DNA of 64,000 nt from an uncultured Roseburia sp. (GTDB taxonomy: Bacteria; Bacillota; Clostridia; Lachnospirales; Lachnospiraceae): contig CANSKO010000006.1 in NCBI GenBank assembly GCA_947647505.1, positions 62,001-126,000 of the forward strand. Reading direction: 5' to 3'. The position numbers were made by a program, and so were the translations under genes. Below are positions 47,815-57,056 of this stretch, piece by piece. The notes under the pieces are model-generated. The model had not been told where the DNA came from, searched no databases, and saw only the letters and a list, made by a program, of their open reading frames with translations. Numbering within the stretch: position 1 is the stretch's first letter; each line of letters opens with the position of its first letter.

Positions 47815-50800
47815 ATGAATCAGATTATGAAGCGGAATATTTTGAAACGGGCATTGGCAATGGCGTTGGCGTCGGCTCTTGCATTGCAGGGTGGTTATAC
47901 AGAGGCGCGCGCAGCAGTTATCGCTTCAGAAGAGACGGTGGCCGGCGAAGAGGTATTTGCGATTGTCAATCCGATCAGCAGTGAGATTACGGCATATGCG
48001 GGTCAGCCGCTTACATTTCACGTTTATGCGGTCGGAGCGGATCGTTATGCGGCGGACGGTCTGGAAGCGCTGGCAGGAGCTACGTTTGAGGACGGACTCT
48101 TTTCCTGGAACCCGTCGGAAGCGGATCTTGGGAAGACATACGTTTTGACGCTTACTGCGTCAAAGGGCAGCGGCGCCTCGGCGAAGACGGTTGAGAAGAC
48201 AGTTACAATCGAGGTGCAGGATAAGGACTATGTGTTAAAGACGGAAACGATAACCGTATCGGAAGACACGTATCTGAAAACGTATCAGAGTGAAAAAAGC
48301 CAAAAATGCGGCAATGAATCGATACTGTGTGTATTAAATGGATATCCGGGGCTGCTGGGAGAACAGCAGAGCGATAACAACAATCAGGATAATAAGCTTT
48401 CCATGCTGAAATTTGATCTGAGTTCTTTGAAGGGAAAAGCAATCGTCAATGCGGATCTCTCGCTTACCTATATTTCCTGCAATTCAGGTCACAATGTTTC
48501 CGAGCAGAAGCTGAGAGCCGCTGTTGTCTCGAATGAATGGAGCGAGTCTGTAAATGAAAATGGCTTAAGCTGGAACAAATGGATAGAGCTTTCAGGGAAT
48601 GAAGAGATTACGGAAGAGCAGATTGTGGAATCGCAGACATATGATATGGCGCATACAAACGGCGGCGGCGGGGTGGACCTTGGCGTCAGAAATAATGCGA
48701 ACTATAATCTGGACGGACGTAAGATCACGACGGACATTACCTCTTTTGTAGAGGAAAACAAAGACAAAGAAGCGGATGCGGAAGGACATAATTATCTTTC
48801 TCTGGCCGTTAATGAGGCGACGGGAGGAAAACAGCACTATTTCGTCAGCAAAGAAGGAGTCGCTTTTTTTAAGGCGATTTCGGAGAGAAAGATTGAACAT
48901 GCGGCGCCGACTCTTTTTGTAACATACAAAGAGAAGCGGAGTGAGGATGATTTCAGACTGGAATGGGCGGATCGCATGTTCTTAAAAGAAGGTTACGACG
49001 CGACGGGTTCCGACAGCTATATGGTGCTTGGAACGAGCGAAGCGTATAATCTTTCCGGCATAAAACTGTCGGGCAATACCGGAGGAGGCAGGATTACGCT
49101 GGATACGGAGAATCAGCGTCTGAATATTGCGAAGGGACTGACGGCCGGAGCATATAAGATGAACCTTGAAATTCCATTGAAAACGCCTGAAAATCTGACG
49201 CCGGCTTCACCGACGCCGACGTCGCCGACGTCTCCGGAGGATATTTACGATGAAGATCCGATAACGGGACAGGGGCCGGACGGTGCGCTGATCTATCATT
49301 TTACGCTGTATGTTGACGAGCGGATTGCGCTGCCGGAGTTTACAGGTCCAAGAGACAGTATGCAGGCGTATGTTGGCACGCCGCTGTCCTTCCATGCGAG
49401 GGTAGCGAACAGGATGGATTTTGGAGATCGCATCACCATAGATCTGAAAGAGACGGATATTCCGGAAGACGATTATACGTATGATCAGGAAACGGGAGAG
49501 TTTAAATGGACGCCGAAAGCGGAAAACAATGACGCTTTGTATTATGTTACGTTCACTGCAAGAGGACGCAATCAGATTCCGGTTGATTACCGCGTGGCGA
49601 TTCGCGTGGGCAAGGTGCAGGAAGGAATCGAAGTCGCTACTGTACCCGTAGTTGCAGATGGGCATATCCAGACCTGGAAAACGGATGTGGACAAAGGAAA
49701 CGCGAAAAGAATCGTGTTGAGAGCACAGAGAGCGGGGGCAAATACAGGGCTTTTGGGCGAAGTGGTTGGAAAAGAAGGCGTCGATTCCAAAGTGATATTT
49801 TTGAAATTTGATTTGCACGATCTGGAAGAATTCCTGAAGGACGAAGAATCTTATACAAAAGCGGAGCTGGCGCTTACGTATGTCTGCAGATCCAGAGGCT
49901 CCGGCGCTGCGACAGTAGAGCTTCAGGCGGACATTGTGCCATATACGGACTGGACGGAAGAAGCCGTGCCAGCAGACCAGCAGCTTACGGCAAGCAACTG
50001 GCAGCGATGGGCATTTGCCTTTGGGGATGACTACAGGGCGGAAGAAAAGAACCTTATGAAATCAGAACCCTATGCGGTGAAAACGCCTGTAAATGCACCG
50101 GGCGGCGATCCGGATCAGATTGGCGCCTCCTTTAATCAGATTGATGGAAAAAAGATAAAGATTGACATTACGGATCGTCTGAGACGGTTGTATGCAGAAT
50201 ATACAGAGAACCCAAATGTGGCAAATGACGGTCTTTTTACAATGATTGTGTGCAGCGCCCGGATGGGAAGCAATGAAGAACAGATCTTTGTCAGCAGAGA
50301 AGGCGCGGCGGAAGGCGGATTCCAGAATAAAACGGCATTGAATGGCCAGGAGATCATGGCGCCGTCCATTGTACTGACAAAGATGGAGAAAGAGACGGTA
50401 TTAAACGGGCCAAGAAGCTTAACGCTGATTGAAGGATACGAGGAGACGAAGTCAGACAGTTTCGCGGTGCAGAATGCATCGTCAGAAAATGTAATTACAA
50501 CATTCCCGGCTCAGTACAAAGATCTTTTTGCATGGGATAAAAAAACGCGGCAGATTATAATAAAGCCGGGACTTCCGGTGGCGACGGGAAGCGCGTCGTA
50601 CAGCCCGACGGTGCATGACAGAGCAAATAATGCAACGGCAACCATGAGGCTTGAAGTAGTGAAAAACATGTTTCAGGAGCTGAAAACGGCGTATCAGGCT
50701 TTTGTGCCGGTAAAAGAACAGGGAGCGTATTCCTGCGCAAGCTGGGCAAAGTATCAGTATGAAATAGAACGTCTCAAAGCCCTGTTGAGCACAGGTCTCG

Positions 50801-52923
50801 TACTGGCAGAGCAGAATGAGGAAGCGCAGAAAACGCTTGCCGCTCTGAAAAACGGAACGTTAAAGACATTGCCGGAGGAATTGGCCGCTCAGATTGAGAA
50901 ATATTCATCAAAGCCTCAGGTATATGAGAAGGTATATTATACGGAAGCTACCTATGCGGGTTATGAATCTGCGATAAATGCGTTAAAGGCGCTGACAGGA
51001 ACAAAATTCACGGAAGCGGAACTGGGTGAAAAAGTTTCTGTGGTGCGGGAAGCAATCGAAAAACTGGAGTTTGATGTTGGAAATCCTGTTGGAAGATTGC
51101 TGGGACTGATTCAACAGGCAAGAGAGGAAATAGCAAAAAATATCTATACAAACGCAACAATGGCGGCTCTTGTAACGGCGAAAGACGAGGCGGAACAGGC
51201 GTTTGCGGCAATGACAGACGCTTCAGATCCGGCAATTGCAGAGGCCGCCGAGAAACTGGAGGATGCGCTTGGCAGTCTGGTGAAAGTGCCGGCAGCGGAT
51301 CTGGTAGATCGGATTGCAGAGGCGATCAAAGATTTACCGGATACAAATACAAAGTATACCATGGCGTCCTGGAACGCATATCAGATAAAACTGGCAGCCG
51401 CAAATCATTTGCTGAGTGAAGACGATCTTACGCAGGAAGACGTCGACGCTGCAATACTGGAACTGACGGAAGCAGTCAAAGGCTTACTGGAACTGACGAA
51501 GGTTCTGGAAACGGAAATTGCGAAATATGAAAATCCGGAAGACGGAGAAGCCGGTTATACAGCGATATCCTGGAGCGCATATCAGGAAAAACTGGCGGAG
51601 GCGAACGGATTAAAGGATACGGAATTTACAGAGTCTGATATCAACAAAAAGATAGCTGCATTGAAGCGGGCATATGAAGCGCTGGTGAAATTATCCGACG
51701 TGCTGAAAACGGAAATTGCAAAATACCTGAAGCCGGATTCCGATAAAGATAAATATCCGGAGGAAGCGTGGAATGCATATAAAGAAAAGCTGGCAGCTGC
51801 AAATGCATTAAAGGGAACGACATATACCGAATCGGAGATGCGGCAGGCAATTGAAGAGCTGAAGACGGCATACGAGGCTTTGGTCGATATTCCTGTAACG
51901 CCGGAAAATCCGGAAATGGAGAAGCTGAATGATCTGATTGAAACAGTAGAAGGACTGAACGAATCCGATTATACGGTAGATTCATGGAGTTGGCTGATGG
52001 AGTGCCTGGACACGGCAAATGACGTTGCGGAAAAAGGCGATGCGGCAACGGAAGATGAAATTCAAAGAGCATATGCGCTGTTGAAAGCGGCATATGACGC
52101 GTTAGATTTGAAAACGTCCGAAGCAGTGACAAAAGCAGATCTGGAAGCATTAATTTCTGTAGTAAACGGACTGAAGCTTTCCGATTATCCATTGGAAATT
52201 CAGAGTAAAATAACAGCAGCGCTGCGCGATGCGCAGTCAGCGATAGCCAAAGGCGACGCACTGACGAATGAGGAGCTGAAAATTGCATACGATGCATTGA
52301 AAAAGGCGTATGAAGGACGCGGAGAACCGAATCCAGGCGGTAATACGCCGGGTGGAAATACGCCGGGCGGCAATACGCCAGGTGGAAACGGAACGCCTGA
52401 TACGCCAGCGGCGACATTGGCAGCAAATGAGACGGCGCAACTGGATGGCATGAGCTATCAGGTGGTCAATCCGACGGAAAAGACAGTGATTCTTACAAAG
52501 GGAAAAGATCAGGCGACGGTTTCGATTCCGGCGACAATCAATGTAAAGGGATTTGACTGCAAAGTGGTAGGCATTGGAAAGAATGCGTTTGCAAAATACA
52601 AGAGCTTAAAGAAAGTGACAATCAGCGATACGGTGACGGATATTGGAAGCGGCGCGTTTACCGGGTGTAAAAAACTTACGTCCGTTATAATCGGTCAGGG
52701 CGTAACGACGATTGGAAAGAAAGCGTTTTCCGGCTGCAAGAAGCTGAAATCCGTGACGATTAAAGGAAGCGCGATCAAATCGGTACAGGCGAGCGCATTT
52801 AAAGCGACGAATTCCAAAGTGAAAGTAAAGCTTCCGAAGAAGATGAAAGCGGCGCAGAAGAAAAAGCTTAAGAATATGTTGATTAAGAAAGGCAAAATCA
52901 GTAAGAAAGCAGTTATCAAATAA
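47815..52923 (+). CDS. Giant surface protein with two CBM96-like domains, FIVAR repeats and LRR_5 end
   Basis: A 1702-aa exported protein with no catalytic domain that I can see. Signal peptide to about residue 34 (TEARA). An Ig/cadherin-like domain (about 45-135) precedes a beta-sandwich of the CBM96/DNRLRE type (about 140-373, with MLKFDLSSLKG); another follows at about 606-860 (FLKFDLHDLEE). Residues about 950-1502 hold roughly eight FIVAR-type three-helix repeats (WNAYQ/WNAYK motifs, YEALV ends). Then comes a GGNTP linker and a Lys-rich LRR_5 domain (about 1540-1702) like that of the GH89 enzyme. The likely role is glycan binding or adhesion (inference). It has its own promoter and terminator. 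An alternative ATG is at 47827. Confidence 0.8.
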   Translation: MNQIMKRNILKRALAMALASALALQGGYTEARAAVIASEETVAGEEVFAIVNPISSEITAYAGQPLTFHVYAVGADRYAADGLEALAGATFEDGLFSWNPSEADLGKTYVLTLTASKGSGASAKTVEKTVTIEVQDKDYVLKTETITVSEDTYLKTYQSEKSQKCGNESILCVLNGYPGLLGEQQSDNNNQDNKLSMLKFDLSSLKGKAIVNADLSLTYISCNSGHNVSEQKLRAAVVSNEWSESVNENGLSWNKWIELSGNEEITEEQIVESQTYDMAHTNGGGGVDLGVRNNANYNLDGRKITTDITSFVEENKDKEADAEGHNYLSLAVNEATGGKQHYFVSKEGVAFFKAISERKIEHAAPTLFVTYKEKRSEDDFRLEWADRMFLKEGYDATGSDSYMVLGTSEAYNLSGIKLSGNTGGGRITLDTENQRLNIAKGLTAGAYKMNLEIPLKTPENLTPASPTPTSPTSPEDIYDEDPITGQGPDGALIYHFTLYVDERIALPEFTGPRDSMQAYVGTPLSFHARVANRMDFGDRITIDLKETDIPEDDYTYDQETGEFKWTPKAENNDALYYVTFTARGRNQIPVDYRVAIRVGKVQEGIEVATVPVVADGHIQTWKTDVDKGNAKRIVLRAQRAGANTGLLGEVVGKEGVDSKVIFLKFDLHDLEEFLKDEESYTKAELALTYVCRSRGSGAATVELQADIVPYTDWTEEAVPADQQLTASNWQRWAFAFGDDYRAEEKNLMKSEPYAVKTPVNAPGGDPDQIGASFNQIDGKKIKIDITDRLRRLYAEYTENPNVANDGLFTMIVCSARMGSNEEQIFVSREGAAEGGFQNKTALNGQEIMAPSIVLTKMEKETVLNGPRSLTLIEGYEETKSDSFAVQNASSENVITTFPAQYKDLFAWDKKTRQIIIKPGLPVATGSASYSPTVHDRANNATATMRLEVVKNMFQELKTAYQAFVPVKEQGAYSCASWAKYQYEIERLKALLSTGLVLAEQNEEAQKTLAALKNGTLKTLPEELAAQIEKYSSKPQVYEKVYYTEATYAGYESAINALKALTGTKFTEAELGEKVSVVREAIEKLEFDVGNPVGRLLGLIQQAREEIAKNIYTNATMAALVTAKDEAEQAFAAMTDASDPAIAEAAEKLEDALGSLVKVPAADLVDRIAEAIKDLPDTNTKYTMASWNAYQIKLAAANHLLSEDDLTQEDVDAAILELTEAVKGLLELTKVLETEIAKYENPEDGEAGYTAISWSAYQEKLAEANGLKDTEFTESDINKKIAALKRAYEALVKLSDVLKTEIAKYLKPDSDKDKYPEEAWNAYKEKLAAANALKGTTYTESEMRQAIEELKTAYEALVDIPVTPENPEMEKLNDLIETVEGLNESDYTVDSWSWLMECLDTANDVAEKGDAATEDEIQRAYALLKAAYDALDLKTSEAVTKADLEALISVVNGLKLSDYPLEIQSKITAALRDAQSAIAKGDALTNEELKIAYDALKKAYEGRGEPNPGGNTPGGNTPGGNTPGGNGTPDTPAATLAANETAQLDGMSYQVVNPTEKTVILTKGKDQATVSIPATINVKGFDCKVVGIGKNAFAKYKSLKKVTISDTVTDIGSGAFTGCKKLTSVIIGQGVTTIGKKAFSGCKKLKSVTIKGSAIKSVQASAFKATNSKVKVKLPKKMKAAQKKKLKNMLIKKGKISKKAVIK
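52336..52392 (+). repeat. 15-bp GGNTP linker repeats
   Basis: Three 15-base units (52336, 52351, 52366) and a partial fourth encode GGNTP repeats between the FIVAR helices and the LRR_5 domain. Unit length may vary by slippage. Confidence 0.85.
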
Positions 52924-52954
52924 GCATACGATAACGGCGCAAAGATCAATACAG

Positions 52955-52995
52955 AAAAGGAATATGGAAAGCTGTGCTTTCCGTATTCCTTTTTA
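52955..52995 (+). terminator. Terminator of the surface protein gene
   Basis: A perfect stem of at least 12 bp (centre GGAAAGC-TGT-GCTTTCC) flanked by AAAAGGAATA and TATTCCTTTTT. The run of A before and T after allows a 17-bp helix. Confidence 0.93.
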
Positions 52996-53019
52996 AAGGG
53001 TTATGGAGGTTGGTACAGC

Positions 53020-53700
53020 ATGCAGCGTACAAATCATTTTGGCATCCGGGAAGATGTGGACAGTTGGAAGACGGTCATGCTGATTTATAACAGCGCACTG
53101 AAAGAAGTGGGAACGAAGCTTGAAATATTAAATGATGAATTTCAGCATGTACATCAGTATAACCCGATTGAATACATCAAATCCAGAATCAAATCGCCGG
53201 AAAGCATTGTGAAGAAGCTGAAGCGCAATGGACGGGAGAGCACGATTTCCAATATGACGGAATATGTCAATGATATTGCGGGGATCCGCATCGTCTGCTC
53301 GTTTGCGTCAGATATTTATCGGATGGCGGAGATGATTGGCAGACAGAACGATCTGACGGTAGTATCGGTAAAGGATTACATTAAACATCCTAAGAAAAGC
53401 GGGTATAAAAGCTATCATATGCTGGTCAGTATTCCGATTTTTTTATCCGATTGCGTGGTGGACGCGAAAGTAGAGATACAGATTCGTACGATAGCGATGG
53501 ATTTCTGGGCAAGTCTGGAGCATAAGATCTATTATAAATTTGAAGGTAACGCGCCGGAGTATATCAGCAGGGATCTGCGGGAATGCGCCGGACTGGTGTC
53601 GATGCTGGATGCGAAGATGTTAAGCCTGAATGAGGCGATTATGAAAACAAAGGAAGAGCAGGAAGAGAGGCAGGGAAAAGAAAAAGAGTTCACCGGTTGA
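53020..53700 (+). CDS. relQ: Small alarmone synthetase, RelQ type
   Basis: A 226-aa single-domain (p)ppGpp synthetase. The synthetase motifs are DIAGIRIVCSF, SGYKSYHMLV and VEIQIRTIAMDFWASLEHK. It lacks the hydrolase and TGS/ACT domains of full-length Rel. The C-terminal helix and size fit RelQ (YjbM) rather than RelP. It would make alarmone during wall or other stress without ribosome sensing (family knowledge). It is monocistronic between two terminators. Confidence 0.88.
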   Translation: MQRTNHFGIREDVDSWKTVMLIYNSALKEVGTKLEILNDEFQHVHQYNPIEYIKSRIKSPESIVKKLKRNGRESTISNMTEYVNDIAGIRIVCSFASDIYRMAEMIGRQNDLTVVSVKDYIKHPKKSGYKSYHMLVSIPIFLSDCVVDAKVEIQIRTIAMDFWASLEHKIYYKFEGNAPEYISRDLRECAGLVSMLDAKMLSLNEAIMKTKEEQEERQGKEKEFTG

Positions 53701-53715
53701 GGGTGAACTCTTTTT
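53685..53715. terminator. Bidirectional terminator, relQ and the convergent gene
   Basis: GAGTTCACC (53686-53694) pairs with GGGTGAACTC (53701-53710), with AAAAA before and TTTTT after. The stop codon of relQ lies in the loop, so the hairpin serves both strands. Confidence 0.9.
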
Positions 53716-53722
53716 GCATTTG

Positions 53723-54340
53723 TTACTCGGTCGGTTCAGATTCTGTTTTTACGTCTGTGCCGCTTTTCCAAGCGTCAAATTTTTTCATGACTGCGTCATA
53801 CGTCCGCTGCGAAATGTCTGGCAGAGATTTTCCCCAGCTCTTCGTTGCCTGTTCGAAGCCTTTCTTGAATGCTGCGATCATCTTGTCCGCTTTTGCGGAA
53901 TCGCCGCCGCTGAGCGCTTTTGCAAAATCTACAATACGATCGGAAGTCTGTTCTACGCCCCAGTAGCCGTCGTCAGCAATATCTTTCTGTGCCTGCGCTT
54001 TTACGTCGGCGGAAACGGTGAAATTGCCGTCTGCCAGAAAACGCCACATGCTGTCTGCGTTGCCGATCGCGGAGCCCTGCTTGCGCATCATCTGCTCTAC
54101 GAGATTTCTCATCTGTGAAACTCTCGCTTCGGAATCTGCCTGAAGCTGTTTGATCACAGCGGAGTTCTTTTTCACGTAATTGGTATTTTTAGTTGAGGAA
54201 CTTTTCTCGTATACAACGCCTTCGTTTTTCGTTGTGTTTTCCGCTGCTTTTTCTGTGGATTTGCTTTCGGAAGCTTTTGCAGTCGATGCTGCGGCGTTCG
54301 CGTAGTACGAAGAATTGCTTACTGCACCTATGTTACTCAT
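53723..54340 (-). CDS. Conserved helical protein of unknown function with flagellar-protein-like start
   Basis: A 205-aa protein. The N-terminus MSNIGAVSNSSYYANAAAS lacks a signal peptide and is Ser/Asn/Ala-rich, as in flagellar axial proteins. A charged disordered part (about 25-65) leads to a mainly helical C-terminal domain (SEARVSQMRNLVEQMMRKQG ... DDGYWGVEQTSDRIVDFAKAL). The C-terminal half recalls the DUF5610 type, but I cannot confirm that. ATG 54340 follows AAGGAGGGTG. A perfect sigma-28-type -10 box lies about 50 bases upstream. Function unknown. Confidence 0.7.
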   Translation of the reverse strand: MSNIGAVSNSSYYANAAASTAKASESKSTEKAAENTTKNEGVVYEKSSSTKNTNYVKKNSAVIKQLQADSEARVSQMRNLVEQMMRKQGSAIGNADSMWRFLADGNFTVSADVKAQAQKDIADDGYWGVEQTSDRIVDFAKALSGGDSAKADKMIAAFKKGFEQATKSWGKSLPDISQRTYDAVMKKFDAWKSGTDVKTESEPTE

Positions 54341-54390
54341 AATATACACCCTCCTTGGCACAATAGAAATATCCTTATGTATCACTATGT

Positions 54391-54398
54391 TTATCGGC
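54391..54398 (-). promoter_or_regulatory. Sigma-28 (SigD)-type -10 box
   Basis: On the minus strand GCCGATAA is an exact match to the sigma-28 -10. The -35 at 15-16 bases is poor (TTAT/TTTA instead of TAAA). The start would be near 54384, 44 bases before the ATG. Confidence 0.5.
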
Positions 54399-54507
54399 AA
54401 ATGGACAGGGAAAATAAAGTAAAATTGACCTTTTTTTTCAAAAATGGTAAAATATCCGCACGGGAGCGGAAAACAGAACGATGGCGGAAAAGACCGGAGG
54501 GATACGG

Positions 54508-55377
54508 ATGGAGAAAATAAATCTGAAAGCGCTGGCAAAAATCAATCTGGGACTGGATGTTCTATCCAGGCGGGAGGATGGGTATCACGAAGTAAAAATG
54601 CTGATGCAGACGATCCATCTTTATGACAGGATTTCCATTGCAAAAACCAGGGAGCCGGGAATTTCCATTACGGCAAATCTGGATTTTCTTCCTGTGAATG
54701 AAGATAATCTGATTTATAAGGCGGCAAAGCTTTTACAGGACGCCTATGGATTGAAGGAAGGCGTCGCCGTGCATTTGCAAAAGCATATTCCGATTGCGGC
54801 GGGACTGGCGGGCGGCAGTTCGGACGCGGCGGCAGTGTTATATGGAATGAATGTATTGTTTCGTCTGGGGCTGCGTCGAAAAAAACGGATGGAGCTTGGC
54901 GTGAAAATTGGCGCAGACGTTCCATATTGCCTGATGCGGGGGACGGCTCTGGCAGAGGGGATCGGAGAAAAACTAAAACGCCTTCCGCCTATGGTAAAAT
55001 GTCCCGTATTGATCGCAAAACCGGGCATTGGGATTTCTACCAGATATGTGTATGAACATTTGGACCTTTCTGATTCGGTGGTTCACCCGAATATTGATGC
55101 GCAGATTGCTGCGATTCGGGCAAAGGATTTGAAGGAGACGGCGCGGCATATGGGAAATATGCTTGAGACGGTCGTTCTCGCCCGCTATCCTGTTGTTGCA
55201 GAGCTGAAACGGTGCATGGTAGAGTGCGGCGCGTTGAATGCGATGATGAGCGGGAGCGGCCCGACGGTTTTTGGGTTGTTTGAACGGGAGGATACTGCAC
55301 GAGCGGCCTGTAAAACGCTACAGGAATCGCGTTTGGCAAAGACCGTTTTTCTGACGGAGATTTATAATGTGTTCTGA
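54508..55377 (+). CDS. ispE: 4-diphosphocytidyl-2-C-methyl-D-erythritol kinase IspE
   Basis: A 290-aa GHMP kinase, the ATP-dependent fourth step of the MEP isoprenoid pathway. The N-terminus KALAKINLGLDVLSRREDGYH and the ATP loop PIAAGLAGGSSDAAAVL (about 94) are diagnostic; the C-terminal SGSGPTVFGLF is the third GHMP motif. ATG 54508 follows GGAGG and is preferred to 54481. The gene shows that the host uses the MEP route. Confidence 0.96.
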   Translation: MEKINLKALAKINLGLDVLSRREDGYHEVKMLMQTIHLYDRISIAKTREPGISITANLDFLPVNEDNLIYKAAKLLQDAYGLKEGVAVHLQKHIPIAAGLAGGSSDAAAVLYGMNVLFRLGLRRKKRMELGVKIGADVPYCLMRGTALAEGIGEKLKRLPPMVKCPVLIAKPGIGISTRYVYEHLDLSDSVVHPNIDAQIAAIRAKDLKETARHMGNMLETVVLARYPVVAELKRCMVECGALNAMMSGSGPTVFGLFEREDTARAACKTLQESRLAKTVFLTEIYNVF

Positions 55378-55407
55378 AAGAAACGCATGGAAGAAATGAA
55401 GCGTTTT

Positions 55408-55437
55408 GCATAAAATGGAAATAGAAAGAAAATACTA
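55408..55437 (+). promoter_or_regulatory. Forespore (sigma-F/G) promoter of the germination genes
   Basis: GCATA (55408-55412) is a perfect forespore -35 (GywTA / gnATr). After exactly 15 bases GAAAATACTA (55428-55437) fits the sigma-F -10 at six of seven fixed positions, and its last seven bases AATACTA fit sigma-G at the 18-base spacing. The start would be near 55444. Confidence 0.65.
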
Positions 55438-55470
55438 AACAGGAACGGCAGGCGTCGGTTCCTGTTTTTT
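55437..55470 (+). terminator. Terminator of ispE
   Basis: AAACAGGAAC (55437-55446) pairs with GTTCCTGTTT (55458-55467), with T to 55470. Its 5' arm overlaps the end of the forespore promoter and the expected start site, so a transcript begun at that promoter would lack most of that arm. Confidence 0.85.
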
Positions 55471-55565
55471 GATGCAGGGAATCGAAAGCGCTTGCGTCTG
55501 CATGCCTGATGGGAGACGGCATCCTGATTTACCGGATGCGTATGAAATGGAATGGATGTGAAAAA

Positions 55566-57056
55566 ATGGAAAAGGAACTCAGTAAAAATAAGGAGGCGTT
55601 CCTGGCGCTTCTGGGAGAATCTGCGGATATCAAAAAGAAGACGATGCAGCTTGGCCTGAAACGGGACATTGGCTGTTTTATTGCCTATGTGGAAGTGACG
55701 GGCGGAAGCTTTCTGTTTGAAAATTCGGTAGTTGGAAAGCTGTTAAATCGGTTTTTATGTATGTCAAAACGGGAAATTATGGAGAGCCTTTCCAAAAATG
55801 CGCTTGGAATTTCCGATATGACGACATTCGATACGGTGGAGGAAGCGGCAGACGCAATGTTCACCGGAGATGTGATTTTGTTCGTGGACGGCTTTGATAA
55901 GGCGCTTAAGATTCCGGATAAAGGATATCCGGCGATGATGGTTCAGGAGCCGGCTTCTGAGAAAGTCATTCGCGGATCGCGGGAAGGTTTTGTGGATTCC
56001 ATAAAGGTCAATACGGCGCTGATTCGAAAGCGTCTGCGGACGCCAAAGCTGAAAGTAAAAGAAGCAAGAGTCGGAACGCGATCCAATACAAATGTAGACC
56101 TTGTGTATATGGAGGATCTGGTATATCCAAGCCTTTTGGAGGAGGTGGAGCGAAGAATTGGAAAGTATGAGATCGACGGCGTATTGGACAGCGGCGTAAT
56201 CGAACAGCTTTCCGAAGAGAAGTGGTATTCGCCGTTTCCGCAGTTTCAGACGACGCAGCGGCCGGACCGGGCGGCAATGGCAGTGTTGGAAGGAAGAATC
56301 GTCGTGCTGGTGGATAACTCGCCAACCGGCCTGATTCTTCCGGCCGATTACAATTCGTTTATTAAGACAAGCGATGATTATTATAATCGCTGGGAAATTG
56401 CTTCATTTGGAAGGCTGATCCGCTATATTGCTTCTTTTTTTGCAATGACGATACCGGGATTATACCTTGCGGTGACGAATTTTCATACGCAGATTCTGCC
56501 GACGACGCTGCTGTTGTCTTTTGCGGCGGCGCGGGAGGGCGTACCGTTTCCGGCCGTCGTCGAAGTCCTTCTGATGGAAATTGCGTTTGAACTGCTGCGG
56601 GAGGCGGGCGTACGGCTTCCGGGCGCAATGGGCAATACGATTGGAATTGTAGGCGGGCTGATTATCGGGCAGGCTGCCGTTGAAGCAAATATCGTAAGTC
56701 CGATCGTCGTCATCGTCGTGGCGTTTACGGCGCTTTGCTCGTTTGCCATTCCGAACGAAGAGTTTGCAACGGCATTTCGGCTTTTAAAGTTTGGGTTTAT
56801 TGCATTGTGCGCATGGCTTGGCTTCTATGGATTTTTATATGGACTGCTTTTGCTGCTGGTGCATCTTTCGCATTTAAAGAGCTTTGGCATACCGTATCTG
56901 ATGCCGTTTGTAGGGGCGGATTTAAACGGTTACGAGGATGAGCGGGATTCCCTGATCCGCCAGCCGTTGTTCTGGATGCGAAGACGTCCCGTCTATGCGA
57001 AAAGAAATCAGAGAATACGTTTGAGAAGGAAGGATGCAGATGTTTTCAAAAAATAA
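55566..57056 (+). CDS. GerA-family germinant receptor subunit A
   Basis: A 496-aa spore inner-membrane protein of the GerAA/SpoVAF family. The soluble N-terminal domain (about 1-270) has GTRSNTNVDLVYMEDLVYP and SPFPQFQTTQRPDRAA. Five or so membrane helices follow from about 285 (RYIASFFAMTIPGLYLAVTN), and a basic C-terminal tail ends the protein. GerA subunits are part of nutrient-gated channels that start germination. The start is not certain: ATG 55566 gives the family's usual N-terminus, but its ribosome site is weak and ATGs at 55509, 55536 and 55542 are in frame. It overlaps the GerAB-AC gene by 17 bases. Confidence 0.85.
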   Translation: MEKELSKNKEAFLALLGESADIKKKTMQLGLKRDIGCFIAYVEVTGGSFLFENSVVGKLLNRFLCMSKREIMESLSKNALGISDMTTFDTVEEAADAMFTGDVILFVDGFDKALKIPDKGYPAMMVQEPASEKVIRGSREGFVDSIKVNTALIRKRLRTPKLKVKEARVGTRSNTNVDLVYMEDLVYPSLLEEVERRIGKYEIDGVLDSGVIEQLSEEKWYSPFPQFQTTQRPDRAAMAVLEGRIVVLVDNSPTGLILPADYNSFIKTSDDYYNRWEIASFGRLIRYIASFFAMTIPGLYLAVTNFHTQILPTTLLLSFAAAREGVPFPAVVEVLLMEIAFELLREAGVRLPGAMGNTIGIVGGLIIGQAAVEANIVSPIVVIVVAFTALCSFAIPNEEFATAFRLLKFGFIALCAWLGFYGFLYGLLLLLVHLSHLKSFGIPYLMPFVGADLNGYEDERDSLIRQPLFWMRRRPVYAKRNQRIRLRRKDADVFKK

